64,000 nt of DNA from Deferribacteraceae bacterium UBA6793 (GCA_002452405.1 DKFP01000014.1:1-64000), one strand, 5' to 3'; shown: positions 1 to 9,314, counted from the first letter of the stretch. Made by a program: numbers and translations. Notes: generated by a model from the sequence alone, not told the origin.

Positions 1-57
<57 letters not shown>

Positions 58-79
58 GTATCGGTCTTACGAATCACGA

Positions 80-108
80 AACTTATCAAAAGACCTCCAT
101 TAAGTCAA
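80..108 (-). promoter_or_regulatory. Possible sigma-70 promoter for tRNA-Arg
   Basis: On the minus strand TTGACT (103-108) stands 17 bases from TAAGTT (80-85), placing a start about 15-20 bases before the tRNA. The -35 is good and the -10 is weak, so this is only a prediction. Confidence 0.35.
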
Positions 109-187
109 TAGCTAATTTAACGCGTTTATACATTACTCCTTGATTTGAAATCAAAAACATCATATTACAATTCTACACGAGGTTAAG

Positions 188-970
188 ATGATTACATACA
201 ATGATACTCCTGTTTACATCGGCACTGCGGGGTACAAATTTGACGACTGGCTGGGAACTTTCTATCCTGAGCGGTTCCCCAACGAAGAGATGCTGAAGTT
301 TTACAGCCGTGATAAGGGAATTGATTTCCTTGAGCTGACATTCACCTTCTATAACGACCCAACAGAAGAAATTACTGCAAACATCGCGGAAAACGGCTCT
401 GACGATCTCGCCATATCCGTGCGTCTGGGCAAACGCTTTCTGAAAGAACCCCCCGTAAAGGAAGACGCAAGCGAATTTAAAAACGGTCTCTCTCCTATAT
501 ATAATAGAGTGAAAGCGTACTTTGCTGATTTCTATAACGGTTTCACACCATCAAGGGCAAATTTCGAGCACATCCTGCGTCTGCGCGACACATTTGCCGA
601 TAAACCGTTCTTTGTTGAGCTGGCAAACCGCGGATGGGCAAGGCAGAAATACCAGGAAGAGTTTAAAGAAAACGGTATAGGCGTAGTTAACGCGGATTTC
701 CCGCCCACTGCCGGTCTGGCGCCTTATTCTGTAAAAGCATACAACAATATGTCTTATTTCCGCCTGTACGGAAAAAGCTCAGATTGGGAAGGTCCGCAGA
801 ACCGCGACCTGAACTACAGATATAACCTCAAACAGCTTGATAAATTCAAAAAAGATATAGACATAGTTGCGTCTGTTTCAAGCTCTGTTTTCGTCTCCTT
901 CTGCAACTCTGCAATGGGAAGCGCCGCCGCAAACGCAATAGACCTGAGAAAAATGCTCACAGAGGGCTGA
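188..970 (+). CDS. DUF72 family TIM-barrel protein
   Basis: This 260-residue protein belongs to the DUF72 (YecE-like) family, cytoplasmic proteins with a TIM-barrel fold and no settled biochemical function. The N-terminus carries the family signature: the IGTAGY motif near residues 11-16, a W a few residues on, FYP near 26-28, and LELTFTFY in the place of the usual VEiNsTFY block. Length is normal. ATG 188 follows GAGG at the right distance. Upstream, a TTGATTT/AAATCAA inverted repeat (140-154) overlaps possible -35 elements (TTGATT 140-145, TATTAC 163-168), so an operator is possible. The stop lies 1 base before the aminotransferase start, so the two are probably co-transcribed. The family is clear; the role is unknown. 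Confidence 0.85.
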   Translation: MITYNDTPVYIGTAGYKFDDWLGTFYPERFPNEEMLKFYSRDKGIDFLELTFTFYNDPTEEITANIAENGSDDLAISVRLGKRFLKEPPVKEDASEFKNGLSPIYNRVKAYFADFYNGFTPSRANFEHILRLRDTFADKPFFVELANRGWARQKYQEEFKENGIGVVNADFPPTAGLAPYSVKAYNNMSYFRLYGKSSDWEGPQNRDLNYRYNLKQLDKFKKDIDIVASVSSSVFVSFCNSAMGSAAANAIDLRKMLTEG

Positions 971-971
971 C

Positions 972-2252
972 ATGGGAAGAATATTCGAACAATACACACA
1001 GAAGTTTCCCAGATCGAAAGAGCTTTATGAAAAGAGCAGAACCCTTTTCCCCAACGGCGTCTGCCACGATATAAGAAATTATCCGCCCTTTCCGGTGGTG
1101 ACAGACCGCTGTGAGGGCATACACATGCACGACGTCGATGGTAACAGCATCATAGACCTCTGGATGGGGCACTACGCAAATATTCTCGGACACGGCACTG
1201 AGGCCCAGAAAAGAGGCATTGAGCGAGCCATGTCCGCCGGGGTTCACCACGGCACACTCAACAGATATCAGATAGAATATGCGGAACTGGTTCAGCAGGC
1301 GGTTCCTGAACTTGAACTTATGCGCCTGTGCACTTCCGGCACCGAAGCCACAATGTACGTCACCCGTGTTGCGCGCGCCTTCACAGGCAGGCACATAATC
1401 GTTAAAGCCGAGGGCGGCTGGCATGGCGGAAACTCCGTATTATCAACCGGTGTCGTTCCTCCATTCGTAAAGGACAATGACGCTCCGGAGGGTCAGAAGA
1501 CCGTCTCCGTGCCCTACAACAATGTTGAAAAGACCGCGGAGATACTCCGCTCATATAACGACGAGATAGCAGCCATCATCATAGAACCTATGATGGGCTC
1601 CGGCGGCGGGATAACCGCAAGCCCTGCATACCTTAAACTCCTGCGCGATTTCTGCGACCTTACGGGAACACTACTGATTTTCGATGAAGTTATAACAGGC
1701 TTTCGTTTCCGCTTTGGCAGCATCTGGACAATCCTCGGTGTTAAACCCGACCTCTTCACCTTTGGCAAGGCAGCGGCAGGCGGTATTCACATAGGCATAT
1801 ACGGCGGACGCAAAGACGTTATGGAAACCATAACAAAACAGAAGCTGTTCGTCGGCGGAGGAACCTATTCCGCAAATCCCGTTGCAATGTGCGTCGGCAT
1901 TGAGACTCTGAAGGAACTGCAAAAGCAGGATTATGAAAAACTTAACGCGGCAGGCGACGCTTTCCGTGTACAACTGGGTACTATGACCGCAAAACTCAGC
2001 TTTCCGGCATATGTCACCGGCTTCGGCTCATTCTTCTGTGTGCACTTCACCGATGAAAGATTTGACGAAATAACACCCCAGATCGTTATGGCGAACAGTG
2101 ACAAAGACCGCGAAAATCTCTTTAAAGCGGCTATGCTCATAAATAATGTGTTCACAATGCACTCAGGCGGTGCATTTTCATTTATGCATCTGGATGAAAT
2201 GACGAATAGTAAACTTACAGAGGCGTACAGAAAATCGTTTGAAATGATATAA
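972..2252 (+). CDS. Class III aminotransferase, glutamate-1-semialdehyde aminomutase-like
   Basis: A 426-residue PLP-dependent fold-type I enzyme of the class III aminotransferase / HemL group. IFDEVITGF holds the cofactor Asp (D238), and FGKAAAGG holds the Schiff-base Lys (K266) in the position of the GK(V/I)IGGG motif of HemL. CTSGTEATM near residue 118 matches the phosphate/substrate loop. It may be a true HemL for tetrapyrrole synthesis, but the AAAGG lysine context and the DUF72 and FlhB-C neighbours make a different substrate equally possible, so no symbol is given. It starts 1 base after the DUF72 stop behind an AGAGGG ribosome site. Confidence 0.85.
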   Translation: MGRIFEQYTQKFPRSKELYEKSRTLFPNGVCHDIRNYPPFPVVTDRCEGIHMHDVDGNSIIDLWMGHYANILGHGTEAQKRGIERAMSAGVHHGTLNRYQIEYAELVQQAVPELELMRLCTSGTEATMYVTRVARAFTGRHIIVKAEGGWHGGNSVLSTGVVPPFVKDNDAPEGQKTVSVPYNNVEKTAEILRSYNDEIAAIIIEPMMGSGGGITASPAYLKLLRDFCDLTGTLLIFDEVITGFRFRFGSIWTILGVKPDLFTFGKAAAGGIHIGIYGGRKDVMETITKQKLFVGGGTYSANPVAMCVGIETLKELQKQDYEKLNAAGDAFRVQLGTMTAKLSFPAYVTGFGSFFCVHFTDERFDEITPQIVMANSDKDRENLFKAAMLINNVFTMHSGGAFSFMHLDEMTNSKLTEAYRKSFEMI

Positions 2253-2269
2253 GCCTCTTCGGGGGTAAC

Positions 2270-2584
2270 TTGGCTTACATACGGAAAAAAGCCGCCGCCA
2301 TAAAGTATGATAACAAAACCGACAAGGTGCCCAGGCTGGTTGCGAAGGGCAAAGGACTTGTGGCGGACAATATCATTGCAAAGGCAAAGGAACACGGCGT
2401 TTATATTAAAGAGGATAAAGACCTTGTGGAGGCATTATCCACACTGGATCTGTTCGACGATATTCCCGTTGAGCTGTATAAGGTCGTTGCCGCACTGCTG
2501 GCAGAACTTTATAAAATAAACGGAAAGATAAAGGAACAGAAAGCTCAGACCCAGACGCCTGTCAGCCCTCCAAATGCTCATTGA
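2270..2584 (+). CDS. Orphan FlhB C-terminal-domain-like protein (FlhX/YlqH type)
   Basis: This 104-residue protein has only the C-terminal cytoplasmic export-switch domain of FlhB: VPRLVAKGKGLVADNI, then KEHGVYIKED, then FDDIPVELYKVVAALLAELYKI. It aligns by eye with the end of the full FlhB encoded at 39185-40234 in this window. It has no membrane segments and no NPTH autocleavage motif, as if it started just after the cleavage site. In Helicobacter such a protein (FlhX) can replace the FlhB C-terminal fragment; that is known of the family, not shown here. The start is TTG 2270 behind GGGGG, with no in-frame ATG. The 3' end overlaps the convergent response regulator by 23 bases. The last 12 or so residues are low complexity. 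Confidence 0.8.
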   Translation: MAYIRKKAAAIKYDNKTDKVPRLVAKGKGLVADNIIAKAKEHGVYIKEDKDLVEALSTLDLFDDIPVELYKVVAALLAELYKINGKIKEQKAQTQTPVSPPNAH

Positions 2585-2915
2585 TACGCCGCAGAAGTAT
2601 CTCTATTTTCTTATCTTTTGTGAAATATTCCTCGGCATACAAGGAAGCGAAGTTCCTTTTATACTCCTCATACGCGGTTAGCAGAAAAACAACCTGTCCG
2701 TCTTTAATCGCTTTGATATCCTTTAAAACCTCAAGACCCGACCTGTCCGGCATGTTTACATCCAGGAGAACAAGGTCATACTCCCCCGTGCGGAACTTTG
2801 CCAGTCCGCTTGTGCCATCCTCAGCTGTATCAACGCTGAATCCCTTTTCAGAAAGCAGATTCTGATAATGCTCACGGATATGCTCTTCGTCATCGATGAT
2901 AAGTATTTTTTTCAT
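2562..2915 (-). CDS. Single-domain response regulator (receiver only)
   Basis: A 117-residue receiver domain with no output domain. The acidic pocket is D8/D9, the phospho-acceptor is D52 (LVLLDVNMP), and the switch Thr is T80. The conserved Lys is K100, followed by Asp rather than the usual Pro. It overlaps the upstream kinase gene by 4 bases (ATGA), so the two are translationally coupled and almost certainly partners. With no DNA-binding or enzymatic domain it must act by protein contact or as a phospho-relay. No target can be read from context, although the next gene is an FlhB-C-like export protein reading towards it. Confidence 0.9.
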   Translation of the reverse strand: MKKILIIDDEEHIREHYQNLLSEKGFSVDTAEDGTSGLAKFRTGEYDLVLLDVNMPDRSGLEVLKDIKAIKDGQVVFLLTAYEEYKRNFASLYAEEYFTKDKKIEILLRRINEHLEG

Positions 2916-4375
2916 TCCTCTTCCCTCTTAGGCAAAAGAAGCGTGAAAACCGCTCCTTTCTGAGCATCGGAAACATATATGTCTCCGTCGTGTGCCCGCA
3001 TGATCTTTTTACAAAGTGCCAGTCCCAAACCTGTCCCTTCTTTTTTGTTGGTAAAGAAGGGTTCAAATATCTTCTCCCTGAGCTCCGCCGGAACTCCGTG
3101 TCCGGTATCGGCGACTCCCACGGTAATGTAATTCTTGCTCTCGGATGCAGTAATCACAAGGTCTCCGCCTTTTTTCATCTCCTGAACGGCGTTTGTGACA
3201 AGGTTCATAAGTACCTGCTGCAAAAGCCCCCTGTCTGCATCAACATACATCCCGTTTCCGATATTTACAACGATATTTATCTGTTCAAACGGGAGGCAGT
3301 TTTTCAGAATCTGGATAACCTCTTCCGTAAACTGCACCAGATTTATCTTTTCATATTCAAGTTCCACCCGCTTGGTATACGAAAGGATATCGCCAACTAT
3401 CTTTTCAAGCCTGTTCACCTCGGACTGCACAATGCTTATCCAATGGTGCTGGTCCTCCGAAAGCCCGCCCGCCTGCTCAACCCGTTTCGCAAATCCACCG
3501 ATGGCTATCAGCGGATTTTTCAGCTCATGGGCTACGGTTGCAGAAAGACTTCCTATCTGCAACAGGTTGTCATTATTAGAAGATATCCGTTTTGCCTCGC
3601 TAAGTTCCGCCTGAACAAGCTCAAGCTGCTTCACAGCTCTGAAATACTCAATCGACAGCGAGCAGATGTTCCCGAACAACCTGAGGGCATCTTTGTCCGC
3701 CCTGGAATAGGTCGGTTTGCATACCATCAACACGCCGATTGGCTTACCGCCGATACCCAGCGAAGAAATGAGCACGTCATCGCAGAAATATTTTTTAAGC
3801 GGTTCATATTCATCGGAAGAATCAAGATTGATAGTGTCGGTCTTATCAAAAAACATTATATCCGAAAGTCTGTTCTTGGTCTTGAACCCCACTTTCAGAT
3901 TACGGAACAGCGTAACGTCTATTTTCATGTCGCTGTTGCAGAATATTCCGCCGCGCAGCTCAAGCAGAGCCTCGTTCAGGAACATTATTCCGGCTTTGCC
4001 GAACTGCCCGTTTATTATAACAGACGAAATAAGCTGGTGCAGAACTTCGTCCAGATTTTTTCTGTTGGTAATTGTTTCAAGAATCTTCGCTCCGGCAACA
4101 ACTCTTGAAAGAGCTGCGCCGAAAGGAGCAAAACTGTATATATTGATTATCTTTTTGAGTAATTCCGTCTGAGCTTCCGACGGGTATATCTGCTTATTGG
4201 TGAAAACGGACGCAGCACAACCACCGGAAACGACGCTGTATTCCGTCATTTCGGACGAAGTGATTCCAGTGTGAAGAATGGTTCCTTCCGTATCTCTAAC
4301 CAGAAGACCTTTAATCTCGGTTTGCAGGACGGATTCGAGTAAACCAAGAAGGTCTTGAGTCGCTGAACGTCCCAT
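2912..4375 (-). CDS. Sensor histidine kinase, soluble, GAF-like input
   Basis: A 487-residue kinase with no convincing transmembrane segment, so probably cytoplasmic. An N-terminal region of about 90 residues is followed by a GAF-like domain (about 100-245), a helix, then the HisKA box VAHELKNPL with phospho-His H283. The ATPase domain has an N-box (NLVTNAVQEM), a G1 box (VADTGHGVP) and a G2 box (GTGLGLALC). It is the first gene of the pair with the receiver gene 2562-2915. Upstream lies the ppdK terminator, so it is transcribed on its own. The signal is unknown; GAF domains bind small ligands or cofactors. Confidence 0.92.
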   Translation of the reverse strand: MGRSATQDLLGLLESVLQTEIKGLLVRDTEGTILHTGITSSEMTEYSVVSGGCAASVFTNKQIYPSEAQTELLKKIINIYSFAPFGAALSRVVAGAKILETITNRKNLDEVLHQLISSVIINGQFGKAGIMFLNEALLELRGGIFCNSDMKIDVTLFRNLKVGFKTKNRLSDIMFFDKTDTINLDSSDEYEPLKKYFCDDVLISSLGIGGKPIGVLMVCKPTYSRADKDALRLFGNICSLSIEYFRAVKQLELVQAELSEAKRISSNNDNLLQIGSLSATVAHELKNPLIAIGGFAKRVEQAGGLSEDQHHWISIVQSEVNRLEKIVGDILSYTKRVELEYEKINLVQFTEEVIQILKNCLPFEQINIVVNIGNGMYVDADRGLLQQVLMNLVTNAVQEMKKGGDLVITASESKNYITVGVADTGHGVPAELREKIFEPFFTNKKEGTGLGLALCKKIMRAHDGDIYVSDAQKGAVFTLLLPKREEE

Positions 4376-4391
4376 TGACTGCTCCGATAGT

Positions 4392-4432
4392 TGAAAATAA
4401 AAACAGGGGAACGCTTTTAAAAGCGCTCCCCT
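4392..4432 (-). terminator. Rho-independent terminator of glyS-ppdK
   Basis: A 14-bp stem with one mismatch (AGGGGAACGCTTTT at 4405-4418 pairs with 4419-4432) is followed on the minus strand by TGTTTTTATTTT. It lies 13 bases past the ppdK stop and separates that unit from the histidine kinase downstream. Confidence 0.9.
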
Positions 4433-4444
4433 TGCGGTTAGTTA

Positions 4445-7066
4445 TTATTTCAAAGCTGCGTGAGCTGCTGCCAGCCTTGCCACAGGAACGCGGAAAGGTG
4501 AACAGCTTACGTAGTTGAGTCCCGCTTTCTGACAGAAAGCTATCGACTCAGGGTCGCCGCCGTGTTCGCCGCATATACCTGTTTTAAGGTCTGCTCTGAC
4601 ACTGCGCCCTTTGTTTACGCCCATCTCCACAAGCTGACCGACGCCGCTGACATCTATGGAGACAAAGGGATCTTCCTTGTATATACCTTTTTCAACATAT
4701 ATAGGCAGGAATTTGCCTGCATCGTCACGGCTCACGCCCAGCGTTGTCTGGGTAAGGTCGTTCGTTCCGAAAGAGAAGAACTGCGCGTGCTGTGCAATTT
4801 CATCAGCCGTGAGTGCCGCTCTGGGAAGCTCTATCATAGTACCGACAAGGTATTCCAGCTTAACGCCATATTTTGCAATAACCTCAGCGGCAACATCGTT
4901 TGTCATATCTTTCAGTATCTCAAGCTCTTTATAAGAACCTACGAGGGGGATCATAACTTCGGGTTTGACAACCTTACCCTGTTTAACAAGCTCACATGCC
5001 GCCTCGAAGATGGCATAGACCTGCATTTCATATATTTCGGGGAAGGTAAGACCCAGACGGCATCCTCTGTGACCAAGCATAGGGTTGAACTCGAAAAGTT
5101 CAGTCGCCTTCGCTTTAAGATGGTCTGCGGAAATGCCCGAAGCCTTTGAAACGCGCTCAATCTCCTCGTCTGTGTGAGGAATGAACTCGTGAAGAGGCGG
5201 ATCAAGCAGACGGATTGTGACAGGCAGCCCTTCCATAGCGGTGAACAGTCCGAGGAAATCCTCTTTCTGATAGGGTTTGACCTTTGCAAGAGCCTTTCTG
5301 CGTCCCTCTTCGTTATCAGCCAGTATCATCTCGCGCACGGCGTCGATACGGTCGCCGTCAAAGAACATGTGCTCCGTGCGGCAGAGACCGATGCCCTCTG
5401 CGCCGAAGTCCCTTGCAACTTTGGAATCATGTGGAGTGTCTGCATTGGCGCGTACGCCAAGGGTTCTGAAAGAATCAGCCCATGTCAGAATCTCCGCAAA
5501 TTCGCCTGAAAGTTCGGGTTCTATAAGTTTTGCCGCGCCGAGGATAACCTCGCCTGTGGAACCGTTAATGGTGATTATCTCGCCCTCTTTAACGGTGGCA
5601 CTGCCTGCGGTAAAGAATTTTTGTACGTCATTGATTCGAACCGCACCGCATCCTGCTACACAGCATTTTCCCATGCCTCTGGCAACAACAGCCGCGTGGC
5701 TGGTCATACCGCCTGTGGCAGTAAGGATACCCTGTGCGGCGTGCATACCGCCGATATCTTCGGGTGACGTTTCAGCGCGCACCAGGATAACTTTTTCACC
5801 CTGCGCCGCCCAGCTTTCAGCCTCTTCCGCCGTGAAGACGACCTTTCCAACAGCCGCGCCGGGAGAAGCGGGAAGACCTTTTGCGATAACGTCATATTTA
5901 ATGCTGGTATCTATCATAGGGTGCAGAAGCTGGTCAACCTGCTCCGGAGCAACGCGCAGAACGGCGGTCTTCTTATCGATAAGCCCTTCCGCAACCATGT
6001 CGAAGGCTATTTTCACAGCCGCTCTTGCGGTTCTTTTGCCGGTTCTGGTCTGGAGCATGTAAAGAGTCCCCTTTTCAATGGTGAACTCTATATCCTGAAC
6101 ATCCTTGTAGTGGGTTTCCAGTTTTTTGTAAACTTCTTCAAGCTGTGCGAAGACTTCGGACATAGCCGTTTTCAGCTTCGCGATAGGTTCGGGGGTTCTG
6201 ATACCCGCAACAACGTCTTCACCCTGTGCGTTTACAAGGTATTCACCGAAGAACTCTTTGTCGCCTGTGGAGGGGTTACGTGTGAATGCAACACCTGTTC
6301 CGCAGTCGTCACCCATGTTTCCGAAAACCATAGACTGCACGTTTACGGCGGTTCCCCAGTCGTCGGACATTTTGTTTATCTTTCTGTAGGTTTTCGCTCT
6401 CTGGTTATTCCATGAGTCAAAAACCGCATCGATTGCATATCTGAGCTGCTCTTTGGGATCCTGCGGAAATTCCTTTCCTATCTCCTCAACAACAAGAGCC
6501 TTATACTTTTTAACGAGTTCTTTAAGGTCTTCTGCGCCAAGCTCTGTGTCCTCTTGAACGCCTCTGGCGTTTTTCATATCCTTCAGGATATGCTCGAACT
6601 GGTGGTGTCCTATACCGAGAACAACGTCGGAAAACATCTGGATAAATCTTCTGTAGCTGTCGTAGGCAAATCTGGCATTGCCGGAGGACTTTTCAAGCCC
6701 TTTTACAGATTCGTCTGTCAGACCGAGGTTAAGAACAGTGTCCATCATACCCGGCATGGAAACTCTTGCGCCGGAACGGACTGAAACAAGGAGAGGATTA
6801 TTAACATCCCCGAATTTTTTGCCCATTGCAGTTTCAAGCTCGGCAAGAGCCGCAAGAACCTGATCCCAGAGTCCTGCGGGATAGCTCTTATTATCTTTGT
6901 AAAACTGCACACACGCTTCAGTCGTGATGGTAAAACCGGGAGGAACAGGTATGCCTATGCTGGTCATTTCAGCCAGCCCCGCCCCCTTTCCGCCGAGAAG
7001 GTTTTTGTTCTTTCCGTCCCCTTCCGTGCGGTCTTTACCGAAAAAGTAAACCCATTTGGTGCTCAT
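4445..7066 (-). CDS. ppdK: Pyruvate, phosphate dikinase
   Basis: An 873-residue PPDK, the usual length, which interconverts pyruvate + ATP + phosphate and phosphoenolpyruvate + AMP + pyrophosphate. The order is an N-terminal nucleotide-binding domain, a swivelling phospho-His domain with H457 in GGMTSHAAVVARGMG, and a C-terminal TIM barrel with the catalytic Cys C832 in GICGEHGGD. GTNDLTQ and the CSPFRVP end are typical. The start ATG 7066 has GGGGG upstream. It lies 16 bases after glyS and ends in a strong terminator, so glyS-ppdK is one unit. In anaerobes the enzyme serves gluconeogenesis or pyrophosphate-linked glycolysis; which direction applies here is not visible. Confidence 0.98.
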   Translation of the reverse strand: MSTKWVYFFGKDRTEGDGKNKNLLGGKGAGLAEMTSIGIPVPPGFTITTEACVQFYKDNKSYPAGLWDQVLAALAELETAMGKKFGDVNNPLLVSVRSGARVSMPGMMDTVLNLGLTDESVKGLEKSSGNARFAYDSYRRFIQMFSDVVLGIGHHQFEHILKDMKNARGVQEDTELGAEDLKELVKKYKALVVEEIGKEFPQDPKEQLRYAIDAVFDSWNNQRAKTYRKINKMSDDWGTAVNVQSMVFGNMGDDCGTGVAFTRNPSTGDKEFFGEYLVNAQGEDVVAGIRTPEPIAKLKTAMSEVFAQLEEVYKKLETHYKDVQDIEFTIEKGTLYMLQTRTGKRTARAAVKIAFDMVAEGLIDKKTAVLRVAPEQVDQLLHPMIDTSIKYDVIAKGLPASPGAAVGKVVFTAEEAESWAAQGEKVILVRAETSPEDIGGMHAAQGILTATGGMTSHAAVVARGMGKCCVAGCGAVRINDVQKFFTAGSATVKEGEIITINGSTGEVILGAAKLIEPELSGEFAEILTWADSFRTLGVRANADTPHDSKVARDFGAEGIGLCRTEHMFFDGDRIDAVREMILADNEEGRRKALAKVKPYQKEDFLGLFTAMEGLPVTIRLLDPPLHEFIPHTDEEIERVSKASGISADHLKAKATELFEFNPMLGHRGCRLGLTFPEIYEMQVYAIFEAACELVKQGKVVKPEVMIPLVGSYKELEILKDMTNDVAAEVIAKYGVKLEYLVGTMIELPRAALTADEIAQHAQFFSFGTNDLTQTTLGVSRDDAGKFLPIYVEKGIYKEDPFVSIDVSGVGQLVEMGVNKGRSVRADLKTGICGEHGGDPESIAFCQKAGLNYVSCSPFRVPVARLAAAHAALK

Positions 7067-7082
7067 TGCGATAAACCCCCTG

Positions 7083-9146
7083 TTATATGATTTTTGTCAG
7101 ATCGCCCAGCAGATTGAACAGACCTATCAAACGGTTCAGCAAACTTAATCTGTTCTCTTTCACTTTTTCGTCCTTCGCCATTACCATAACGTTTTCGAAA
7201 AAGCGGTCAACAGGACCGCTGAAAGTCAGAAGCTGGGTCATCGCCTCAGTGAAGTTCTCTTCACACACCTCTCTATTAATACCGGCGGACTTGGTGTCTA
7301 TCAGCCCTGCCAGTTCCCTCTCGAAATCGGACTCAAACAGCGCAGGGTCATATCCGGTGCCGGTATGTCCGCTCTTTTTGAGGATGTTGTTGATACGTTT
7401 GTATCCTGCGGCAATGCTTGCGAACTCCGCAGTCTCTCTGTATTGAGCGAGAGCCTTCGCCGCTTTTTCTATTTTGATTATATCACCTGAAATGCCCGCT
7501 GCACAGTCAACGCAGTCCGCAGTAAACCCTTCGGAAGTGAGCATTTGGCGGAAACGCTGAATTATGAAGTCGTTAACAGCGTCTACAGTTTTCTGTTTAT
7601 CGAATTTTATGAAGTCCGTGAGGATTTCCGCACTCTTTTCCACCATAACGGCGATATCGGCGCGCAGTCCTTTCTGACGGATGATGTTCAGTATACCGAT
7701 TGCGTTCCTGCGCAGAGCGTACGGATCCTGATTTCCGGTGGGAATAAGGTCAACTGCGAAACAGCCGACGATGGTGTCCAGCTTGTCTGCCATTGAAACG
7801 AATGCGCCGGCATCAGTTGTCGGCAGGTCGTCTCCGGCAAATCTGGGCATATAGTGTTCGTCTATCGCCGTGGCAACTGTTTCGTTTTCGCCCTGAAGTT
7901 TCGCATAGGTCTTACCCATGATACCTTGCAGTTCGGGGAACTCATAAACCATTGAACTGAGCAGGTCAGCCTTGCAGAGGAATGCCGCACGGTCTGTATC
8001 CGCCTTTGCCGCGGGAGCAAACTGCTCCGCGAAATAGACTGCCAGCCTGCGGAAACGCTCCATCTTCGCATATGAAGTGCCGAGTTTTTCCTGATACGTA
8101 ACTTTTTTAAGCTCCTCAACGTGCTTTTCAAGAGGATATACCTTGTCGTTCTCCCAGAAGAAAGCCGCATCTGCAAGTCTGGCGCGAAGAACCCTTGCAT
8201 AGCCTGCCTTAACAACAGACGGGTCTTTGGGCTCGGTGTTTGAAACGCCGATGAACCTGTTTACAAGTTTGCCTGATTTATCCGTTACATAGAAATATTT
8301 CTGGTGATTTTTCATAGATGTGATGAGAACTTCGGCGGGCAGAGACAGGTATTTTTCCTCGAACTCGCCCATGAGCGAAACAGGATATTCCACAAGTCCC
8401 GCGACTGTGTCCAGCAGACCTTCGTCGAGGTCAACTCTGTATCCGGTCTCCTTTTCGATGTCCGCGACCTGTTTTTTCACAAGGTCTTTGCGCGCCTGGG
8501 TGGAGACTATCACGCGGGCTTTTTCAAGCACTGCGAGGTAGTCTGCATAGTCTTTAACTGGAAACTCCGTATTGAAGTGGATGCGGTGTCCCATGGTGGT
8601 GTTGCCGCTTTTTATGCCGTCTATCTCAAAGTTGATAACCTTTCCGCCGAATATCGCAAGGAACCAGTGAACGGGTCTTGCATAACGGAAGGTGCCGTCG
8701 CCCCATTTCATTGATTTTTTAAAGGGTATGCCTTTTATGACAGCGGGCACAAGAGTTTCGAAAAGCTCTGTGGTGTCAACGCCTTTGGTCTTTTTCACAC
8801 CGCTGAGGTATTCGCCTTTTTCCGTGGTTTCTTTTTTCAGCGTGGCGAAATCAAGCCCTTTGGATTTGGCAAAACCTTCACCTGCCTTTGTGAGCTTGCC
8901 TTCCGCATCGAAAGCGACGGAGGCGGGAGGTCCCATGATGACCTCTTCACGGTCCGGCTGCTTTTCGCTCAGTCCCGTGATGTGTATATAGCTTCTTCTG
9001 GGCGTTCCGTCAGATTCCACAGATGTGAAAGGAACCCCTTCCTCGGTAAGTTTTTTGGTAAATTCTTTGACAAGGTATTCGCTGGTTCCCTGAATGAACC
9101 CAGCAGGTATTTCCTCGCTACCTATTTCAAGCAGAAAATCGGGCAT
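7083..9146 (-). CDS. glyS: Glycyl-tRNA synthetase beta subunit
   Basis: This 687-residue protein matches the beta subunit of the bacterial alpha2beta2 glycyl-tRNA synthetase in length and sequence. It starts with FLLEIGSEEIPAGF, carries MKNHQKYFYV near residue 282, and ends in a DALR-like tRNA anticodon-binding region. It charges tRNA-Gly together with the alpha subunit GlyQ. The usual partner glyQ is not next to it: upstream are only an intergenic stretch with a repeat and then leuD. The start ATG 9146 follows AGGTG. The gene is followed closely by ppdK. Confidence 0.97.
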   Translation of the reverse strand: MPDFLLEIGSEEIPAGFIQGTSEYLVKEFTKKLTEEGVPFTSVESDGTPRRSYIHITGLSEKQPDREEVIMGPPASVAFDAEGKLTKAGEGFAKSKGLDFATLKKETTEKGEYLSGVKKTKGVDTTELFETLVPAVIKGIPFKKSMKWGDGTFRYARPVHWFLAIFGGKVINFEIDGIKSGNTTMGHRIHFNTEFPVKDYADYLAVLEKARVIVSTQARKDLVKKQVADIEKETGYRVDLDEGLLDTVAGLVEYPVSLMGEFEEKYLSLPAEVLITSMKNHQKYFYVTDKSGKLVNRFIGVSNTEPKDPSVVKAGYARVLRARLADAAFFWENDKVYPLEKHVEELKKVTYQEKLGTSYAKMERFRRLAVYFAEQFAPAAKADTDRAAFLCKADLLSSMVYEFPELQGIMGKTYAKLQGENETVATAIDEHYMPRFAGDDLPTTDAGAFVSMADKLDTIVGCFAVDLIPTGNQDPYALRRNAIGILNIIRQKGLRADIAVMVEKSAEILTDFIKFDKQKTVDAVNDFIIQRFRQMLTSEGFTADCVDCAAGISGDIIKIEKAAKALAQYRETAEFASIAAGYKRINNILKKSGHTGTGYDPALFESDFERELAGLIDTKSAGINREVCEENFTEAMTQLLTFSGPVDRFFENVMVMAKDEKVKENRLSLLNRLIGLFNLLGDLTKII

Positions 9147-9180
9147 TGTAACACCTAAACATGATTATTTTAGTCCTAGC

Positions 9181-9208
9181 ATCCTACAATAGATTCAGAT
9201 AATTTCAA
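9181..9208 (-). promoter_or_regulatory. Possible sigma-70 promoter for glyS-ppdK
   Basis: Minus-strand TTGAAA (9203-9208) and TAGGAT (9181-9186) are 16 bases apart, giving a leader of roughly 30 bases before the glyS ATG. The rest of the 247-base gap holds the repeat at 9315-9388 and no gene I can support. Confidence 0.4.
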
Positions 9209-9314
9209 GAAGTTTATACCCGACTGAAAGAAAGTTGTGAAAAATACTCCGACACTATGTCGGCAACGGTTTAGAGGATAGGATTTATCAATACGCAGAT
9301 AGAAAAAATAAAAA

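Noticed and set aside
2307..2519. 70-residue frame within the FlhB-C-like gene
   Set aside because: The overlapping frame matches FlhBcc over its length; this one matches nothing.
2990..4108. 372-residue plus-strand open frame opposite the histidine kinase
   Set aside because: It is the antisense of a kinase with clear motifs, has no ribosome site, and its composition (many Cys, His, Phe) is that of a shadow frame.
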